From the NCBI GenBank assembly GCA_021464525.1, contig JADRCO010000123.1, forward strand, positions 1 through 51,504: a stretch of DNA of 51,504 bases, in the 5' to 3' direction. Source of the DNA: Rhizophagus sp. LPA8_4_AMF. Its lineage: Eukaryota; Glomeromycota; Glomeromycetes; Glomerales; Glomeraceae. The position numbers and the translations under genes are program-made. Shown in pieces: positions 1 to 11,814 of the stretch. The notes under the pieces are model-generated. The model worked only from the letters and a program-made list of their open reading frames with translations. It made no database searches and had not been told where the DNA came from. The first letter of the stretch is position 1; the number at the start of each line of letters is the position of its first letter.

Positions 1-54
<54 letters not shown>

Positions 55-522
55 TCAATATAAATATAAATATAAATATGAATAAATAAATAAATAATAA
101 ATAAATTTCTTTAAAAAAAATTTTTTTTTTTTTCTTCGTTAAAATAGTAATAACAAATGAATATCTAATGAAATAAATAGTAAAATTCCGATAATCTAAT
201 GAATAAAAAAAAAAAAATTCTAAATTAATTTATTAAATTTATTATAAAACCTGTTTTATGCGCCAAATTTTCGAATTTCTAAAATAACTTTCAATAAATT
301 CCAAAATTAGAAATCAGAATAAATAAAATATGGAATATATTCCTTATAATAATAATCGAATATATTTATTCGATATATATATATATATATATATATCGTT
401 CTTTCATTTACGGTATAAAGTTTGTTTTCTTATTTGAGAAATTATAAAAGAAAAAAAAAAAAAATATTTTATATATATGTATGATGACGCTTATGACGCT
501 TATGACGCTTATACAGTATGAT
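1..522. other. AT-rich left end, simple repeats, no gene
   Basis: The window opens with 37 T followed by about 17 A, so the end is nearly self-complementary. Other low-complexity tracts follow, including an (AT)n run near 375-395 and a 9-bp tandem (atgacgctt, three copies) at 484-510. I see no open frame with coding character and no promoter that can be assigned. Confidence 0.6.
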
Positions 523-2641
523 AATCATGTTCAATTTTCTATATAACTAGATCTTTATTAAGAATGTGAATCAGAATCAATCAATGAAAGTAAATCAGAA
601 TCGGAATATATATATATAGGTAATTAAACAAATTATTAATTGTTTATAAAAAAGGATTTTTTTAAAAAAATTCAATGTAATCAAATCATTATGCATGACA
701 TGATCACGATGTATCACGATTTTATCAGAATTGACAATCCTAATATTTGTTTATTTATTTGCTATTCTATATTTATTGAAGAAGGTTTATATACAACTCC
801 AAGAAAAGAAGAGAAAAGGGAGGACATCCTCTCTAGATAGGCTAATATTTGGAACTAAAATTCGGGCCGTATAGCGAGAATATACCGGATATTGAAGTAT
901 CATTTAAGGAATAAACGGTCCACAAATTCCAAAGAGAATCAGGAGTTAAAAGTTTTAAAAATAATTCAAACATATGACGAGAAACGGAAACTTGTTGACG
1001 TTCTCCATCGTTAATATAAATAAAGTCGATCGAAAAGAAAAATCTTGACTTTGTTAAAAATATAAATTTATAATTTATATACTGTATATTTAAAATATTT
1101 GTAGTCTGACAAAAAAAGTACTCAATTTCCTGTATTGTTTTAGCCGATTTATTAATAAACGATATATATAACTTTTTTTCGTGTATTAAAAATTATATAC
1201 ATAGTATGTGTTTCGCTTTTCCTACCATTTTTAATATTTTTAATATTTGCAATTTATGTTAAGCCAATCGCATTATGTTTCAGATGATTGATCATGTGAT
1301 ATTATTCGAAAATCTTGCGGTTACAAAAGTTTCCTATTCTTTTATATATAAGTATTATTTTATAATATACGAATATAAACAACAAGGAGGTAATTTTTAC
1401 CCTGCGGATATACATTTTGGAGAATAACTTAATTGATACTATAAAGTTATTCTCGAAACATTTCAGGAGAAAAACAATGGTAGATAACATAAATTAATCG
1501 GGATTACGAATTTAGAATATTATTGTCATACGGAAAATTTAAAAAAATCTTGTAAAAAATAAACTTGTTATTGTAGCATACCACAATTCTTGCAGGTTGA
1601 GTGGCTTGCCAAATTTCGAGAAATGAATTGTGTGACGTAACCACTAATGTTTAACACATAATTCATTGTCCCACTCGGATAAGTTGTCAGAGTAATCAAC
1701 AGAAAATCTAGAAAAAGATACAATAGAAATAAAAATACTATAATTCTGTCGTACAACTATATTTATTTATTATGTATTTATTTATTTATTTATTTATTTT
1801 ATTAAATAAAAATGACTGAAAACTATGAATGGTATACTTTGTATAAATTAGTATTATTTTTTTAAAGAACTTCTTAAAGGAAATTACTCCATATCGAATG
1901 TCTATTTTGATAATGACATCAATTGATTGTGAAATATTAACAAAATTTTAAAGTTTTCAGTTATAGCGCAATATAACTAAAATATCTAATACAAATAAAG
2001 GACGAATTAATAAAAACTGTAGAAGCTAAGTCCATCTTATACTGAGTATGAAAAAGCATCTCAAAAATTAATTTTGACGTTTAATAATACACTTTGATTA
2101 CGACATTCTTTTGCCCACTAAGAATCTTTCTTTAAGAGGACCAATTGCGGATTTTTTCGGGGTTGACTTTACTGCGGTTAGTGTATGTATCATCACGTGA
2201 AATTGTGACGATCATCATTTATTAAGGTTATAACAAAATAAGTGTATATATTGTACTACGGTAAACGCGTTAATTTTGTAACATCAATATAAAAATGTGA
2301 AAAATTTTGAAAATAAATCAAAAAAAAAAATTTCGTTCAAGTACCGAATTTTTTTATAAATTCGTATTCAGTTATTTTTTCATTTATTGATTTTCTTATA
2401 AGAGTATAACAACCGATAAAATTTTTATCTTATAATTTACCTGCTTTATCTTTTAAATATATAATATAAACCATTTTGTCTAGTCATATTTCCTTTATAA
2501 ATCCAGTAAATTCAGTAACTTTACACACACATTTTACAATCGTGAAACAATCAAGAATAAGAGAAAACGGAATAAAGACGAAACGTTAAATGCAAGTCCA
2601 GACATATTCTATCTCATATTTATTTCGGGTTTCCAGATAAA
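523..2641 (+). repeat. Duplicated upstream block of gene copy A
   Basis: This 2.1 kb block in front of copy A is repeated at 5071-7149 in front of copy B at an offset of about 4.5 kb. Shared landmarks include the string around 800-1010 (an aagaaaagaagagaaaaggg run and a gacgttctccatcgtta run), the caattcttgcag / gtggcttgcc segment near 1580-1610, and the last 100 bp before the ATG. It holds no convincing gene of its own. A short segment (about 1260-1430) reappears inverted near 8820-8990. A (TTTA)n microsatellite lies at about 1765-1800. The duplication therefore took the whole 5' region, not just the coding part. Confidence 0.8.
2282..2297 (+). promoter_or_regulatory. TATA-like motif upstream of copy A
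   Basis: The motif catcaatataaaaatg has its TATA 354 bp before the ATG of copy A. Equivalent motifs sit 344, 351 and 324 bp before the ATGs of copies B, E and F. The constant spacing supports a real core promoter with a long 5' leader, although the leader could also contain an intron. Confidence 0.5.
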
Positions 2642-3491
2642 ATGCGAACATCAATTTATCATGATAATATCGATAATGTTTCTGAAATATTAGCAAAAAT
2701 TTTTAACAAATATACACATCCTCGCATTATAGATTGGTGTTTAAACAAAAAAATTATTATCGATAATAATGCAAACGAAGTTTTAAGATCAAAAGATCGA
2801 AGCTTCCAAAGATTTGTTGACGCAGTAACTAGCCAGGATATCGATCCTAGCATAATTACACTAACGAGCATCCAAAAGTATCAAGAAATTTTCCTTAATG
2901 ACAGTATGATACTCGTAACTTTTATGAAATTCGTTCTTGAATTAACTTATCTTTTATTAGATCAACTTAAAGATTTTAAACTTGAAGATGTTTATCCATT
3001 TATTGGAATTACATATTATGTGTACGATAAAATAGACAATTCCTCATTATTCAATTCAAATCTTAAGAATAAGGCTCTTATTCTACGGGACATTCGTAAT
3101 TTATGGAGTATTTTCCTTTTTAGAAAGACTAATAGTCATACTAATTTGTAAGTCAAGCATAGCACTTTATTTGCGATTTAATTTTAACTAGTAACGTACT
3201 TTATTCATGATAATAAATCATATAGAAATGGTGAATGGGATAATCTAATTCATGAAATTCGGCATCCAGTTTTTCCTAATTCAAGCAATGTGTGAGTAAA
3301 TTTATCGGAAATGTAATACAACGTATCGTATATCATAACTAATCATAACTTTTTTGTTCAACAAAAATAGGGATTTATCACCTGCATTTAATATTATTGA
3401 TGGTGGTACTTCTCGAACTTCAATCCCTTTATCACTTTACATTCAAAATTCATTAATTAAAGCACTTGATTATTTAGACAATAGCATTTAA
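2642..3491 (+). CDS. Cluster family protein, copy A (intact, 3 exons)
   Basis: This is an unrecognised protein of 230 aa. The exons are 2642-3147, 3226-3291 and 3371-3491. Donors are GTAAGT and GTGAGT, acceptors are TAG, and both introns fall in phase 2. The split is identical in copies E and F, which is the main evidence for the model. The protein is helix-rich, with no signal peptide and no clear membrane helix. The N-terminal part starts MRTSIYHDNIDNVSEILAK. A central FMKFVLELTYLLLD helix is followed by YPFIGITYYVYDKI. The end of exon 1 (LRDIRNLWSIFLFRKTNSH) is nearly invariant across all copies, and exons 2-3 carry NGEW and a TSIPLS.YIQNSL tail. Family members differ most in the first 90 residues. 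I cannot assign a function. It looks lineage-specific and is confined to this cluster within the window. Confidence 0.75.
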
Positions 3492-5070
3492 TTATTTTTT
3501 AATTATTTTTAAGATTAATTTTGTTTTGTCATTTTGCTAATAATTTTCCGTTTGTTTGATTTTTTTTTTTTTTTTTTTTAATAACTGAACTTCAGCAAAA
3601 AATTCCATAGGTATTTCTTACTATTTGCGTAAAGCAACCTAAACAAATCTACACGTGAAATTTTGTATGAGCTCGATAAATTGCAAATCTCTTATATTTT
3701 TATGGAACCTACTAATAAATTGTAATAATTAAACAAACCATTAATTATTTATAAAAAATAAGGTATTATACAGTATAAACGTATATACAGTATAACGATT
3801 TACTTTAACAATTAAAGTATAATATTATAAAATTAACGCTAACGTTTTACTTAATTAATTCTTAATCTATTTAAGTAATTCTTTATCTCTTCAATATCTA
3901 TTTTTTCGTATCAAAAAAAGTTGAAAAAAAAGATAAGTGAAGCGACACCTTCCATTGTTAGTATGAATAAAGCCGGTTTATCATACTTATGTATGTACAG
4001 CATTTATTGTACGCATATATATCATTATATGAGTATTTTTTTCCCTATATTTGTAACATGACAAATTAATAAAAATAGTTCAGCTTAAATTATTTTAATT
4101 AGTTATAGAAATGATTTTGGATTTATCTTTGTTTCTAAAGTGCAATGTAAATCAATTTCGAAATTGTAACATATTTAACAAAATTATACGCGCTAATTCA
4201 GTACCATTTTGTGGCGTTAAAACGTTAATTAGGCAATTTGCTTTATTTATATTGTATTTCTGACTGAATTAATAATGTGGCATTATAGAACAAGACTTGC
4301 GAATGCAAATAAAATTGCGTACAATATGAGCTTGTAAAAGATAGATGATAGTTTTGACATATATACTAAATGTGGTTATGCATGTGTTTGTCAAAAATAA
4401 AACAGATATATAAAATGCGGCTTAATAGATTCCGAACTCTCCTTGTTTCAAAGACAAAGAAATTATTGTAACTGTTATTGTAACACATCGCAATTCTTAC
4501 AGTTTGGGTGGCTTGAAAAAAAATGATGCATTTGCCATAAACTGATTATTTCAAAATGGAAATTGCGGCTTAATTATTAATGTGGCAGATAATGTTGATT
4601 GTTAAAAAAATATGTAACGATCCTGCATGATTTAGGCAGGGACGTATAGGGCGAATAAAATCTATTTATATTTCTCATATGAGAATTTTTTTAAGATTTT
4701 TTAAAGATATATAGTTTATAAAGTTTAACTTGCGGCTTTTTATCTATACTATGTAATCACTATAAATTGTCACATGAACCTTACCCATTCGACTTTTTAA
4801 CAAAAAATATCTCGGTCGACAAATTCTTTCATGAGAATTTATTTTTACATCAATATAAAATGTTGAGTAAAAGCTTTTTTTGAATTACTTCTTAATTTTC
4901 ATCAAAGTGCTAAATTTTTTTTTTATTAACAACTACAGTATTTGATTTTTTTTTTTTTTTACCTTGTTACTTTGTTAAATTTATAAAAACAAATTATAAT
5001 AATTATCTTTTTTAGAAAAAAAATAATTATTATTTCGGTTAAGTTTATTTCAGAGATGCTATATATTAAA
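3492..5070 (+). repeat. Spacer duplicated in inverted orientation
   Basis: Much of the spacer after copy A (about 3840-4990) returns as a reverse complement at 9230-10870, interrupted there by one transposon. Matching landmarks include the ttgatacg / cactttttt stretch, the caattcttacagtttgggtg string near 4490, and the TATA-like segment at 4848-4860. No gene is visible. Together with the inverted gene copy C, this makes a large inverted repeat around copy B. Confidence 0.75.
4848..4863 (+). promoter_or_regulatory. Orphan TATA-like motif of the gene family
   Basis: The string catcaatataaaatgttg matches the motif in front of copies A, B, E and F, and follows the same kind of tract (ctcggtcgac, then a T-rich run). 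No family gene begins at the expected 320-355 bp downstream. It is probably the relic promoter of a lost copy. Its inverted partner is at 9321-9335. Confidence 0.4.
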
Positions 5071-7149
5071 ATCATGTTCAATTTTCTATATAGCCGAAAC
5101 CTACTAAGAATGTGAATCAGAATCGAAATTTATAAAATTAAACGAATTATTAAAAGGATTTAAAGATTACGAATATTAGTATCATGTCATGGCATAATGT
5201 CATGATGACGATTTACTTCAAAGCATCACGATTTTACCGGAATCGACACTAACGTTTACTTAATATTTGTTTATTATATGTTATTCTATGTTTATTGAAG
5301 AAGATTTATATTCAACGCCAAGAAAAGAAGAGAAAAGGGAGGACACCCTCTGTTGCTAGGCTTATGCTTGGAACTAAATTTCGGACCGTTAACCGTTATC
5401 AGCAGGAATATACCGGATAGGATATGATGATGACTGAAGTATCATTTAAGGAATAAACGGTCTGCAAATTCCTAAAGAATCAGGAGTTAAAAGTTTTAAA
5501 ATAATTCAAACGGGTGACGGGAAACGGAAACTTGTTGACGTTCTCCATCGTTAGTATAAATAAAAGACGATCGAAAAGAAAAATCTTCACTTCGTTAAAA
5601 TATAAATTTATTTATTTAAACTTATCCATACCGAGTATATATACTACATATTTAAAATATTTGTAGCCTGACAAAGAAAGTATTATTCAATTTCCTGTAT
5701 TGATTTAGCCGATTTATTAATAAATAACTACCACGATATATATAACTATTTCATGCATGTATTAAATATTTTAAAATATTTAAAAAATTATACACATTGA
5801 AGATCTATGGTATATATTACATTTTTCCTAACATTTTAACATTTTACAAGCCAATCGCATTCATTATGTTTCAGATGCTGATATTATTGAAAAATCTTGG
5901 TGGTTGCAAAAGTTACTTCTTTAACCTAAAGTAATATTATATAATATAAGATATATAGTAAATCAACAAAGGATGTATTTTTGCCCGTGGTTATTCATTT
6001 TAATAGCATAAAATAAGAATAATTTAATTGATTCTAAACTCGAAACATTTCGGGAGAATAACAATGATAGACAACATCAATTAATCGTATTACACATTAT
6101 TGTCATACGGAAAATTAAAGGATATAAAATTGATTGTTATTACATCATACCACAATTCTTGCAGATTAAGTGGCTTGCCTGAATCGTGGAAATAGATTGT
6201 GTGGCGTAACCAATAATGTAACAGATACCTCTCATTAATTCAAATGACTTAATAATATGAGTCATTTGAGTAATGTTTGCTAGCACTATAATTCTGTTTG
6301 TATTTGATATACGGAAATTAAATGAAAAATATACGATAGGGGGAGAAAATACACTATGGACATTTTATTAAATTCGATAATTTTACTAAGACAAATGTTA
6401 TGTAAAAAAGTCTGAAATTCTTCAAGTCACGTTACCGAAAATTTCAACTTTTATTATCTGCTATTGAATTGGAATATTATTTTGTGCATAACGAAACACT
6501 TAATATAAGTATAGGGGTAAGTTTGCGAATGAGTTATTTCATTACACATTGGCGTGTATTTTGAAATAAGTTTAAAGAATCCGTCATATTTCGTCCGACT
6601 TGTTAATATTTCACGATCAATAAAAAACGGCCATTAAATATAGATGAAAAAAAAAATGATTATAGGTTAATTTTTATAACTACATAAAATTGAAAAATTA
6701 TTTTAGGTAATTTCAAGGATCGTCGTGAAATAGTATTTTAGGTTAGTTTTTATAAAATAGTAAAATTATCACAATCAGGATCGTCGAAAAGTTTTACAAC
6801 ATCGATATAAAAATGTTGAAAATTTTGAAAATAAATCAAAAAAAAACGTTCGTTCAATTTTTTTTTATCGATTATACTTAGTTATATTTCATTTTTCTTA
6901 TAAGAACATTTACTGATAACATTTTTATCAATATTTACCTGCTTTACCTTTTAAACATATTATATAAACCATTTTGTCTAATCTCATAATTCCTTTATTG
7001 AACCCAATAAACCCGGTAACTTCAATCGTAAATAATTAGACGTTAAGAAACAATCAGGAATAAGAGAAACGGAATAAAGACGAAACATTAAATACTAACC
7101 CAGACATATTCTATCCCGATTTATTTCGGGCTTACAGAATCCAGATAAA
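5071..7149 (+). repeat. Duplicated upstream block of gene copy B
   Basis: Second copy of the block at 523-2641, with similar order and spacing but many small insertions and deletions. Its TATA-like motif (catcgatataaaaatg) is at 6800-6815, 344 bp before the B start codon. No separate gene is seen in it. Confidence 0.8.
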
Positions 7150-7348
7150 ATGCGAACATCAATTTATCACGACAATGTATCTAAAATTTTAGCAAATTTT
7201 TTTAACAAATATACACATCCTCGCATTATAGACTGGTGTTTAAACAAAAAAATTATTATCGATAATAATGCAAACGAAGTTTTAAGATCAAAAGATTACA
7301 ACTTCCAAAGATTTGTTGACGCAATAACAAGCTGGGACCTTGATCCTT

Positions 7349-7475
7349 CCTGTAAAAAATGTTGATCCGTGTTTTATATTTTCATGTTTTTTCCGTTAAT
7401 GTATCATTTTCACGGAATTTTTACGAAGGTCTTGGAGTAATAATGGAGATCTTCAGATAAAAATGTTTTATAGGG
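7349..7475 (+). mobile_element. Short MITE-like repeat inserted in copy B
   Basis: The insert starts cctgtaaaaaatgttgatcc and ends in ataggg, so its ends are roughly inverted (cctgtaaaa / ttttatagg). Relatives occur at 21008-21243, 33021-33212, 49892-50066 and 50542-50645, with a scrap at 36007-36072. All share the interior motif ttttccgt...catatt(t)acgga. It separates two pieces of the copy B coding sequence, so its outer edges are known to within a few bases. A target duplication is not clear (perhaps cctt/ccta). Confidence 0.75.
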
Positions 7476-7933
7476 CCTACTCAAATTACATTAATTTCTA
7501 ACGTCCGAACGTACGAATAAATTTTTCCTAATGATCGTAACTTTTATTAAATTCGTTCTTGGATTAACCTACCTTTTATTAGACCAATCCAGAAATTTAC
7601 ATCTTGAATGCTTTTACTTAATTATATATTGGAATAACATATTTTATGTACGACAAAATAAATCACTCTTCATTATTAAATTCTAACTTCAACAATAAGG
7701 CTCTTATTTTACGGGACATTCATAATTTATGGAGTATATTTCTTTCCAGAAAGACTAATAGTCATACTAACCTGTAAGTACAATGACTTATTATTATATT
7801 TGGGTTTAATTTTTAACTTAACTTATTATATGACAAGAAATGGTAATGTGATGTTCTAATTAAGGAAAGCAAGGGTCTGGTCTCACCTGATTCATTTGGA
7901 GTGTGAGTAAATTTGTCATAAAATATACACATG

Positions 7934-8112
7934 TATAGTGAAATTTGATATACCGGAACCTTGATATAACGGATCATGAGTAAAATCTTGACATATCGGA
8001 ATTTGAGTCTGGAACGGATTATCATAATTTATCCTCGATATATCGGATTTCTTGATATAACAGATTTTTGACAAATTTTACTAATGGAACGGATGGTTTC
8101 AATTTCACTGTG
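7934..8112 (+). mobile_element. Pogo/Tigger-like MITE in copy B intron 2
   Basis: About 180 bp with inverted ends of the type cacagtgaaattcgatata, followed by TA. The left end has partly decayed (tatagtgaaatttgatata). The interior carries several gatatancgga units, typical of pogo-like ends (Tc1/mariner superfamily). Its sister is at 24829-25010 in copy G. Confidence 0.75.
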
Positions 8113-8285
8113 TAATACAAATACTATTTAGTATTATAACTAATTAAAACGATTATTCAATAACATAGAGATGTATTACCTGCGTTTAATTTTATTGATA
8201 GTGATACTACTCGAACTTCAATTCCTTTATCAGTTTACATTCAAAATTCATTCATTGAAGCACTTAATGATGTAATCAATATATA

Positions 8286-9229
8286 ATATTTCTAAAGTTA
8301 ATTTCATTCTGTTATGCTTTTTGATAATAATTGTCCGTTGTTTTATTTATTTTTGTGGATTTTTTTTTCTGAATAAGGTTATAAGGCTGAACAAATTTCT
8401 CTCCCTCTCAAATAATCTCACGTGAACACCAAATCTAGCCAATCAAAACCGTTTAAGATTATGTAAAAATTGCATATTCATTGGTCTTTACATTTAAATG
8501 TACAGTACTTCAAATATTTACGAAATAACTTTAAATTAGTAATTTAATATATCCATTGTATAGTATTTATGGGAAACAATTTAAAAATTAATCATTACGG
8601 TACTTTTTCTCAAAATTAGTGGCACGTGACTTTAAATAAAGTCACGGGATTTTAAAAAATTCCCCATGTAAATTGGTTCAATCTAACTGAGATTTCAGCA
8701 AAAAAATTTTTTCGTAGGTAGGTACTTCATACATTTTCATCATAAAGCAATTTACACGTTGAAATTTTTATGATCCCAAAATGTTTTTTTCCACATTGCA
8801 TGTGTAGTATATAGAGGATGTGCAGGCAAAAATTACCTTCTTGTTGGTTTATTATCCTTATATTGTTCATATGTGGACAAAGAAATAACAGTTCAAGAGG
8901 TAACTTTTGCATAAGATTTTTCCAATATATCACATGATCAAGCATCCGAAACACAATGAAAGCTGCTGAGTGGTCCCGCAGCATTACCCGAAAGGAATAA
9001 TATTCCTTTGCCAACTTGGCGCCAAAATATGAGTAATCGCCAAAATATGAGCGATCACTGTAAATTCACTTGACATATAATATATGTGATATCAAAAGTT
9101 CCTAATATTTCAAAAAAAACAATAATAGATTCAATAAAAGAAATTACGTTTGAAGAGGAGACCTGAGCTTTGTAAACAGGTTTATTTTAGTAATTCATTT
9201 AGGATTACTGTTACGATTAGTACGTTTAA
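8286..9229. other. Spacer with inverted upstream-block piece
   Basis: No intact gene is present. About 8820-8990 read on the minus strand resembles 1260-1430 of the copy A upstream block (gatcatgtgat, then a run ending aaggaggtaattttt). An open frame of 95 codons on the minus strand (8727-9014, no ATG at its start) covers this. The matching frame is also readable at 1280-1434, so a small coding remnant is possible but unproven. An 18-bp tandem (cgccaaaatatgagtaat and a near copy) lies at 9020-9055. Confidence 0.5.
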
Positions 9230-10956
9230 TAATTGTTTTATGTAAACTAGTTGTTAATAAAAGAAAAATTAGCACTTTGATGAAGATTAAAAAGTAATTA
9301 AAAAAAGATTTTACTCAACATTTTATATTAATGTAAAAAAAAAACTTCTCATGAAAGGATTTGTCAACCGTGAAATATTTGTCGCATAGTAACCAGGTAG
9401 TAAATTTAGATATTTTTTAAAAAAATTCGAATGGTTAAGGTTCATGTGTTAATTTTATAGTGATTATGTAGCAACGCCAATTTTGATACAATATGGAAGG
9501 TTAAAGTTTATAGATAAAAGCCGCAATTTTAAACTTTATAAAATTATATATATATCTTTTAAAAAAAATCCTCATATGTATTCGAAAATAGATTTTATTT
9601 GTTACTAATATATACAGTAAATATATAATTTGTCGATTATTCGCTCTAAACGTCCTGTCTAAATCATATTCAAAATGCAGGGCTGTTCAATATTGACATA
9701 TCTGCCACATTAGTAATTAACTCACAATTTCCATTTTAGAAACAATTAGCCAATGGCAAATGCATCATTTTTTCCGAGCCACCCAAACTGTAAGAATTGT
9801 GATGTGTTACGATAACAGTTACAATAATTTCTTTGTATCTGAAACAAGGAGAATAAAGTTTATTCTTATTTGCCACACTATTAATTTCAACATCAACAGT
9901 CAGAAATACAATAATTTTTTAACACCACAAAATGGTACAGAATTAGTAAACTATAAGCATGCATAAATAGTATATGCGTATAATTGTTAAATATGCTACA
10001 TTGCACTTTAGAAACAAAATTAAATCTAAAGTCATTTACTATAACGAATTAAAATGATTTAAGTTGAACTATTTTTGTTAATTTTTTGTGTTGCAAATAT
10101 AGGGAAAAAAATACTCATATATGGATATATATACAGTGGTCGAAAAAAATTCCCGGAAAAATATTTTTATTAATTGTGCAACAAATAAATGTCATCGGGA
10201 TATGAAAATTTGCAGATATATATCCTTTATTGTATGATAAATAAGTTACCAAAAGTACGTTAATAATGAACCACATACTGTCTCAAATTTAAATCACGCA
10301 AACAATCATCAGAAAAAAATAAGATAGCTGATTTTACTAATTGAGCAACTTTGAAAAGCAGTTTCATGATAAATATTTTTATTTTGCTTGTAAAATAATA
10401 AAGTATATTTGATTAAATTTATATAGTACATTGATTATGAAATTAATTAAAGCTAAAATTTAAAAAATAGAAAAACTTGTTAAAATGTCAGTTGATTGAA
10501 TTTAATGCATTATATAACGAAATTTTATTAAGAAAATCACCTAGCTGGCCAAATCTAGTATGGAAGTATTGGAAGCTTCAGGTGGAAACTTCGATGGAAG
10601 CTTCAAATCATTGTGCCCAATGATAAAAAAGAATTTAATTGATCGGCTGATCGGCGTGACGGCGAACTTCTAGGTTACATATAAAATTCATACATTTTGT
10701 TATAAGGCATTATTGGCTAAATATTGATGGGAAGTAAATTTTTCCGAAGACTTTTTTTCGACCATTGTACGTACATACATAATATAATAAATCGACTATC
10801 TTTTTCCACTTTTTTTGATACGAAACAATAAATATTGAAGAAATAAAGAATTACTTAAATGGATTAAGAATTAATTAGATAAATAAACGAAAAATTATTT
10901 TCAAAATAACAAAACAGAATGAATTAATCTTAAAAATAATTAAAAAATAATTAAAT
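9230..10956 (-). repeat. Inverted arm matching 3840-4990
   Basis: Reverse-complement copy of the spacer after copy A, continuing into gene copy C. The copied TATA-like motif is at 9321-9335 on the minus strand. The arm is interrupted by a transposon at 10134-10767, and the empty site is preserved in the other arm near 4015-4030, so the transposon arrived after the duplication. I see no gene other than this. Confidence 0.75.
10134..10767. mobile_element. Non-autonomous Tc1/mariner-type element
   Basis: A 634-bp insert bounded by TA on both sides (10132-10133 and 10768-10769). The inverted ends are cagtggtcgaaaaaaattcc and caatggtcgaaaaaaagtct (read inwards), with similarity continuing through cggaaaaat for roughly 28 bp. 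I see no transposase frame, so it is a non-autonomous derivative. TA duplication and the CAGTGGTC start are usual for Tc1/mariner elements. Confidence 0.85.
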
Positions 10957-11552
10957 ATCATTGTCTACATAATCAAGTGCTTTAATTAACGAATTGTGAC
11001 TGTAAAGTGATAAAGGAATTGAAGTTCGGGAAGTACTACCATCAAAAATATTAAATGCAGGTGATAAATCCCTATTTTATCGACAACAGTTATAATTAAT
11101 TATGATTTACAATATGTATATTACATTGTATGAAAATTTACTTACACTCTACTTGGATCAGGAAAAACTGAATACCGAATTTCATGAATTAAAATATCCC
11201 ATTCTCCATTTCTATAAGATTTTTTACCATAAAGTACGTTAGTTTAAAATTAAATCACAACTAAAATGAGACGCTGGAGTGACCGGACTTACAAATTAGT
11301 ATGACTATTAGTCTTTCTAAAAATGAAAATACTCCATAAATTACGAATGTCCCGTAAAATAAAAGCTTTATTGTTGAATTTAATAATGAGGAGTGATTTA
11401 TTTTGTCGTACATAAAGTATGTTATTCCAATAAATGGGTAAAAACCTTCAAGATGTAAACTTCTGGATTGGTCTAATAACAGTTAGGTTATTCCAAGAAC
11501 GAATTTCATAAAAGTTACGAGTGACGCACGATCATTAGGAATAACTTGTTGG
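10957..11552 (-). pseudogene. Cluster family copy C, inverted and truncated
   Basis: On the minus strand, family sequence runs from the region after QITLTSN (near 11552) through the invariant LRDIRNLWSI end of exon 1, the GTAAGT donor (near 11295), exon 2 (near 11150-11215) and exon 3 (about 10957-11073). The first 80 or so codons are absent. Similarity stops at 11552, just outside a foldback repeat. A stop codon lies inside the equivalent of GLTYLLL (gga ata acc taa). It is dead by both criteria and closest in sequence to copy B. Confidence 0.8.
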
Positions 11553-11570
11553 TATGTGAGGACGTCAGAA

Positions 11571-11814
11571 CCCGGAATTTTCCTGAATAACTTTGTAGAA
11601 AAGGTCCAATTTCTAGTGATTTCTGGAGGAAATCTCAGGAAATTCTCAGTTATTCAAGTAGTTTGCTTATAAGTGCCAGTGAATGTTAAAACTTTGTATA
11701 ACATTAACACCTATTATAAGCAAACTACCTTTATAATTGAAAATTTCCTGAAATTTCCTCTGGAAATCGCTAATAATTGACCCTTTCCTATATAGTTATT
11801 CAGGAAATTCCAGG
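11571..11814. repeat. Foldback repeat, about 100-bp arms
   Basis: The arms 11571-11673 and 11713-11814 are imperfect reverse complements (cccggaattttcctgaataa against gttattcaggaaattccagg; gtagtttgcttataag against ttataagcaaactac), separated by a loop of about 40 bp. It begins 19 bp after copy C loses homology, so its arrival or an associated deletion may have removed the 5' part of that gene. It looks like a foldback MITE. I could not define terminal duplications. Confidence 0.7.

Larger units (their letters stand above)
7150..8285 (+). pseudogene. Cluster family copy B, broken by a MITE
   Basis: The first 66 codons match copy A closely from the same ATG (MRTSIYHDN...). The frame is then interrupted at about 7349-7475 by a short dispersed repeat, and family sequence resumes with the equivalent of the QITLTSN region. 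Further decay follows: the VTFIKFVLGLTYLLL region is recognisable, but the YPFIGITY stretch is shifted out of frame. The invariant end of exon 1 and its GTAAGT donor remain near 7765-7775, and exon 3 is at about 8170-8285. A second element (7934-8112) sits in intron 2. The sequence is closest to copy C, since both read MYDKINHSSLLN here. Confidence 0.8.

Noticed and set aside
1-54. T37-A17 run as a telomere or replication feature
   Set aside because: It has no telomeric repeat unit. It is more likely low-complexity DNA or an assembly edge.
2960-2995. EF-hand-like loop in the cluster protein (LLLDKSGNLKLEDIY in copies E/F)
   Set aside because: Position 6 is not Gly, position 12 is not Glu, and copy A changes the loop to DQLKDFKLEDVY. 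A calcium site is not supported.
9760-9966. 68-codon plus-strand frame
   Set aside because: It lies in the inverted spacer arm and its counterpart near 4300-4520 is not open, so it is not conserved as coding.
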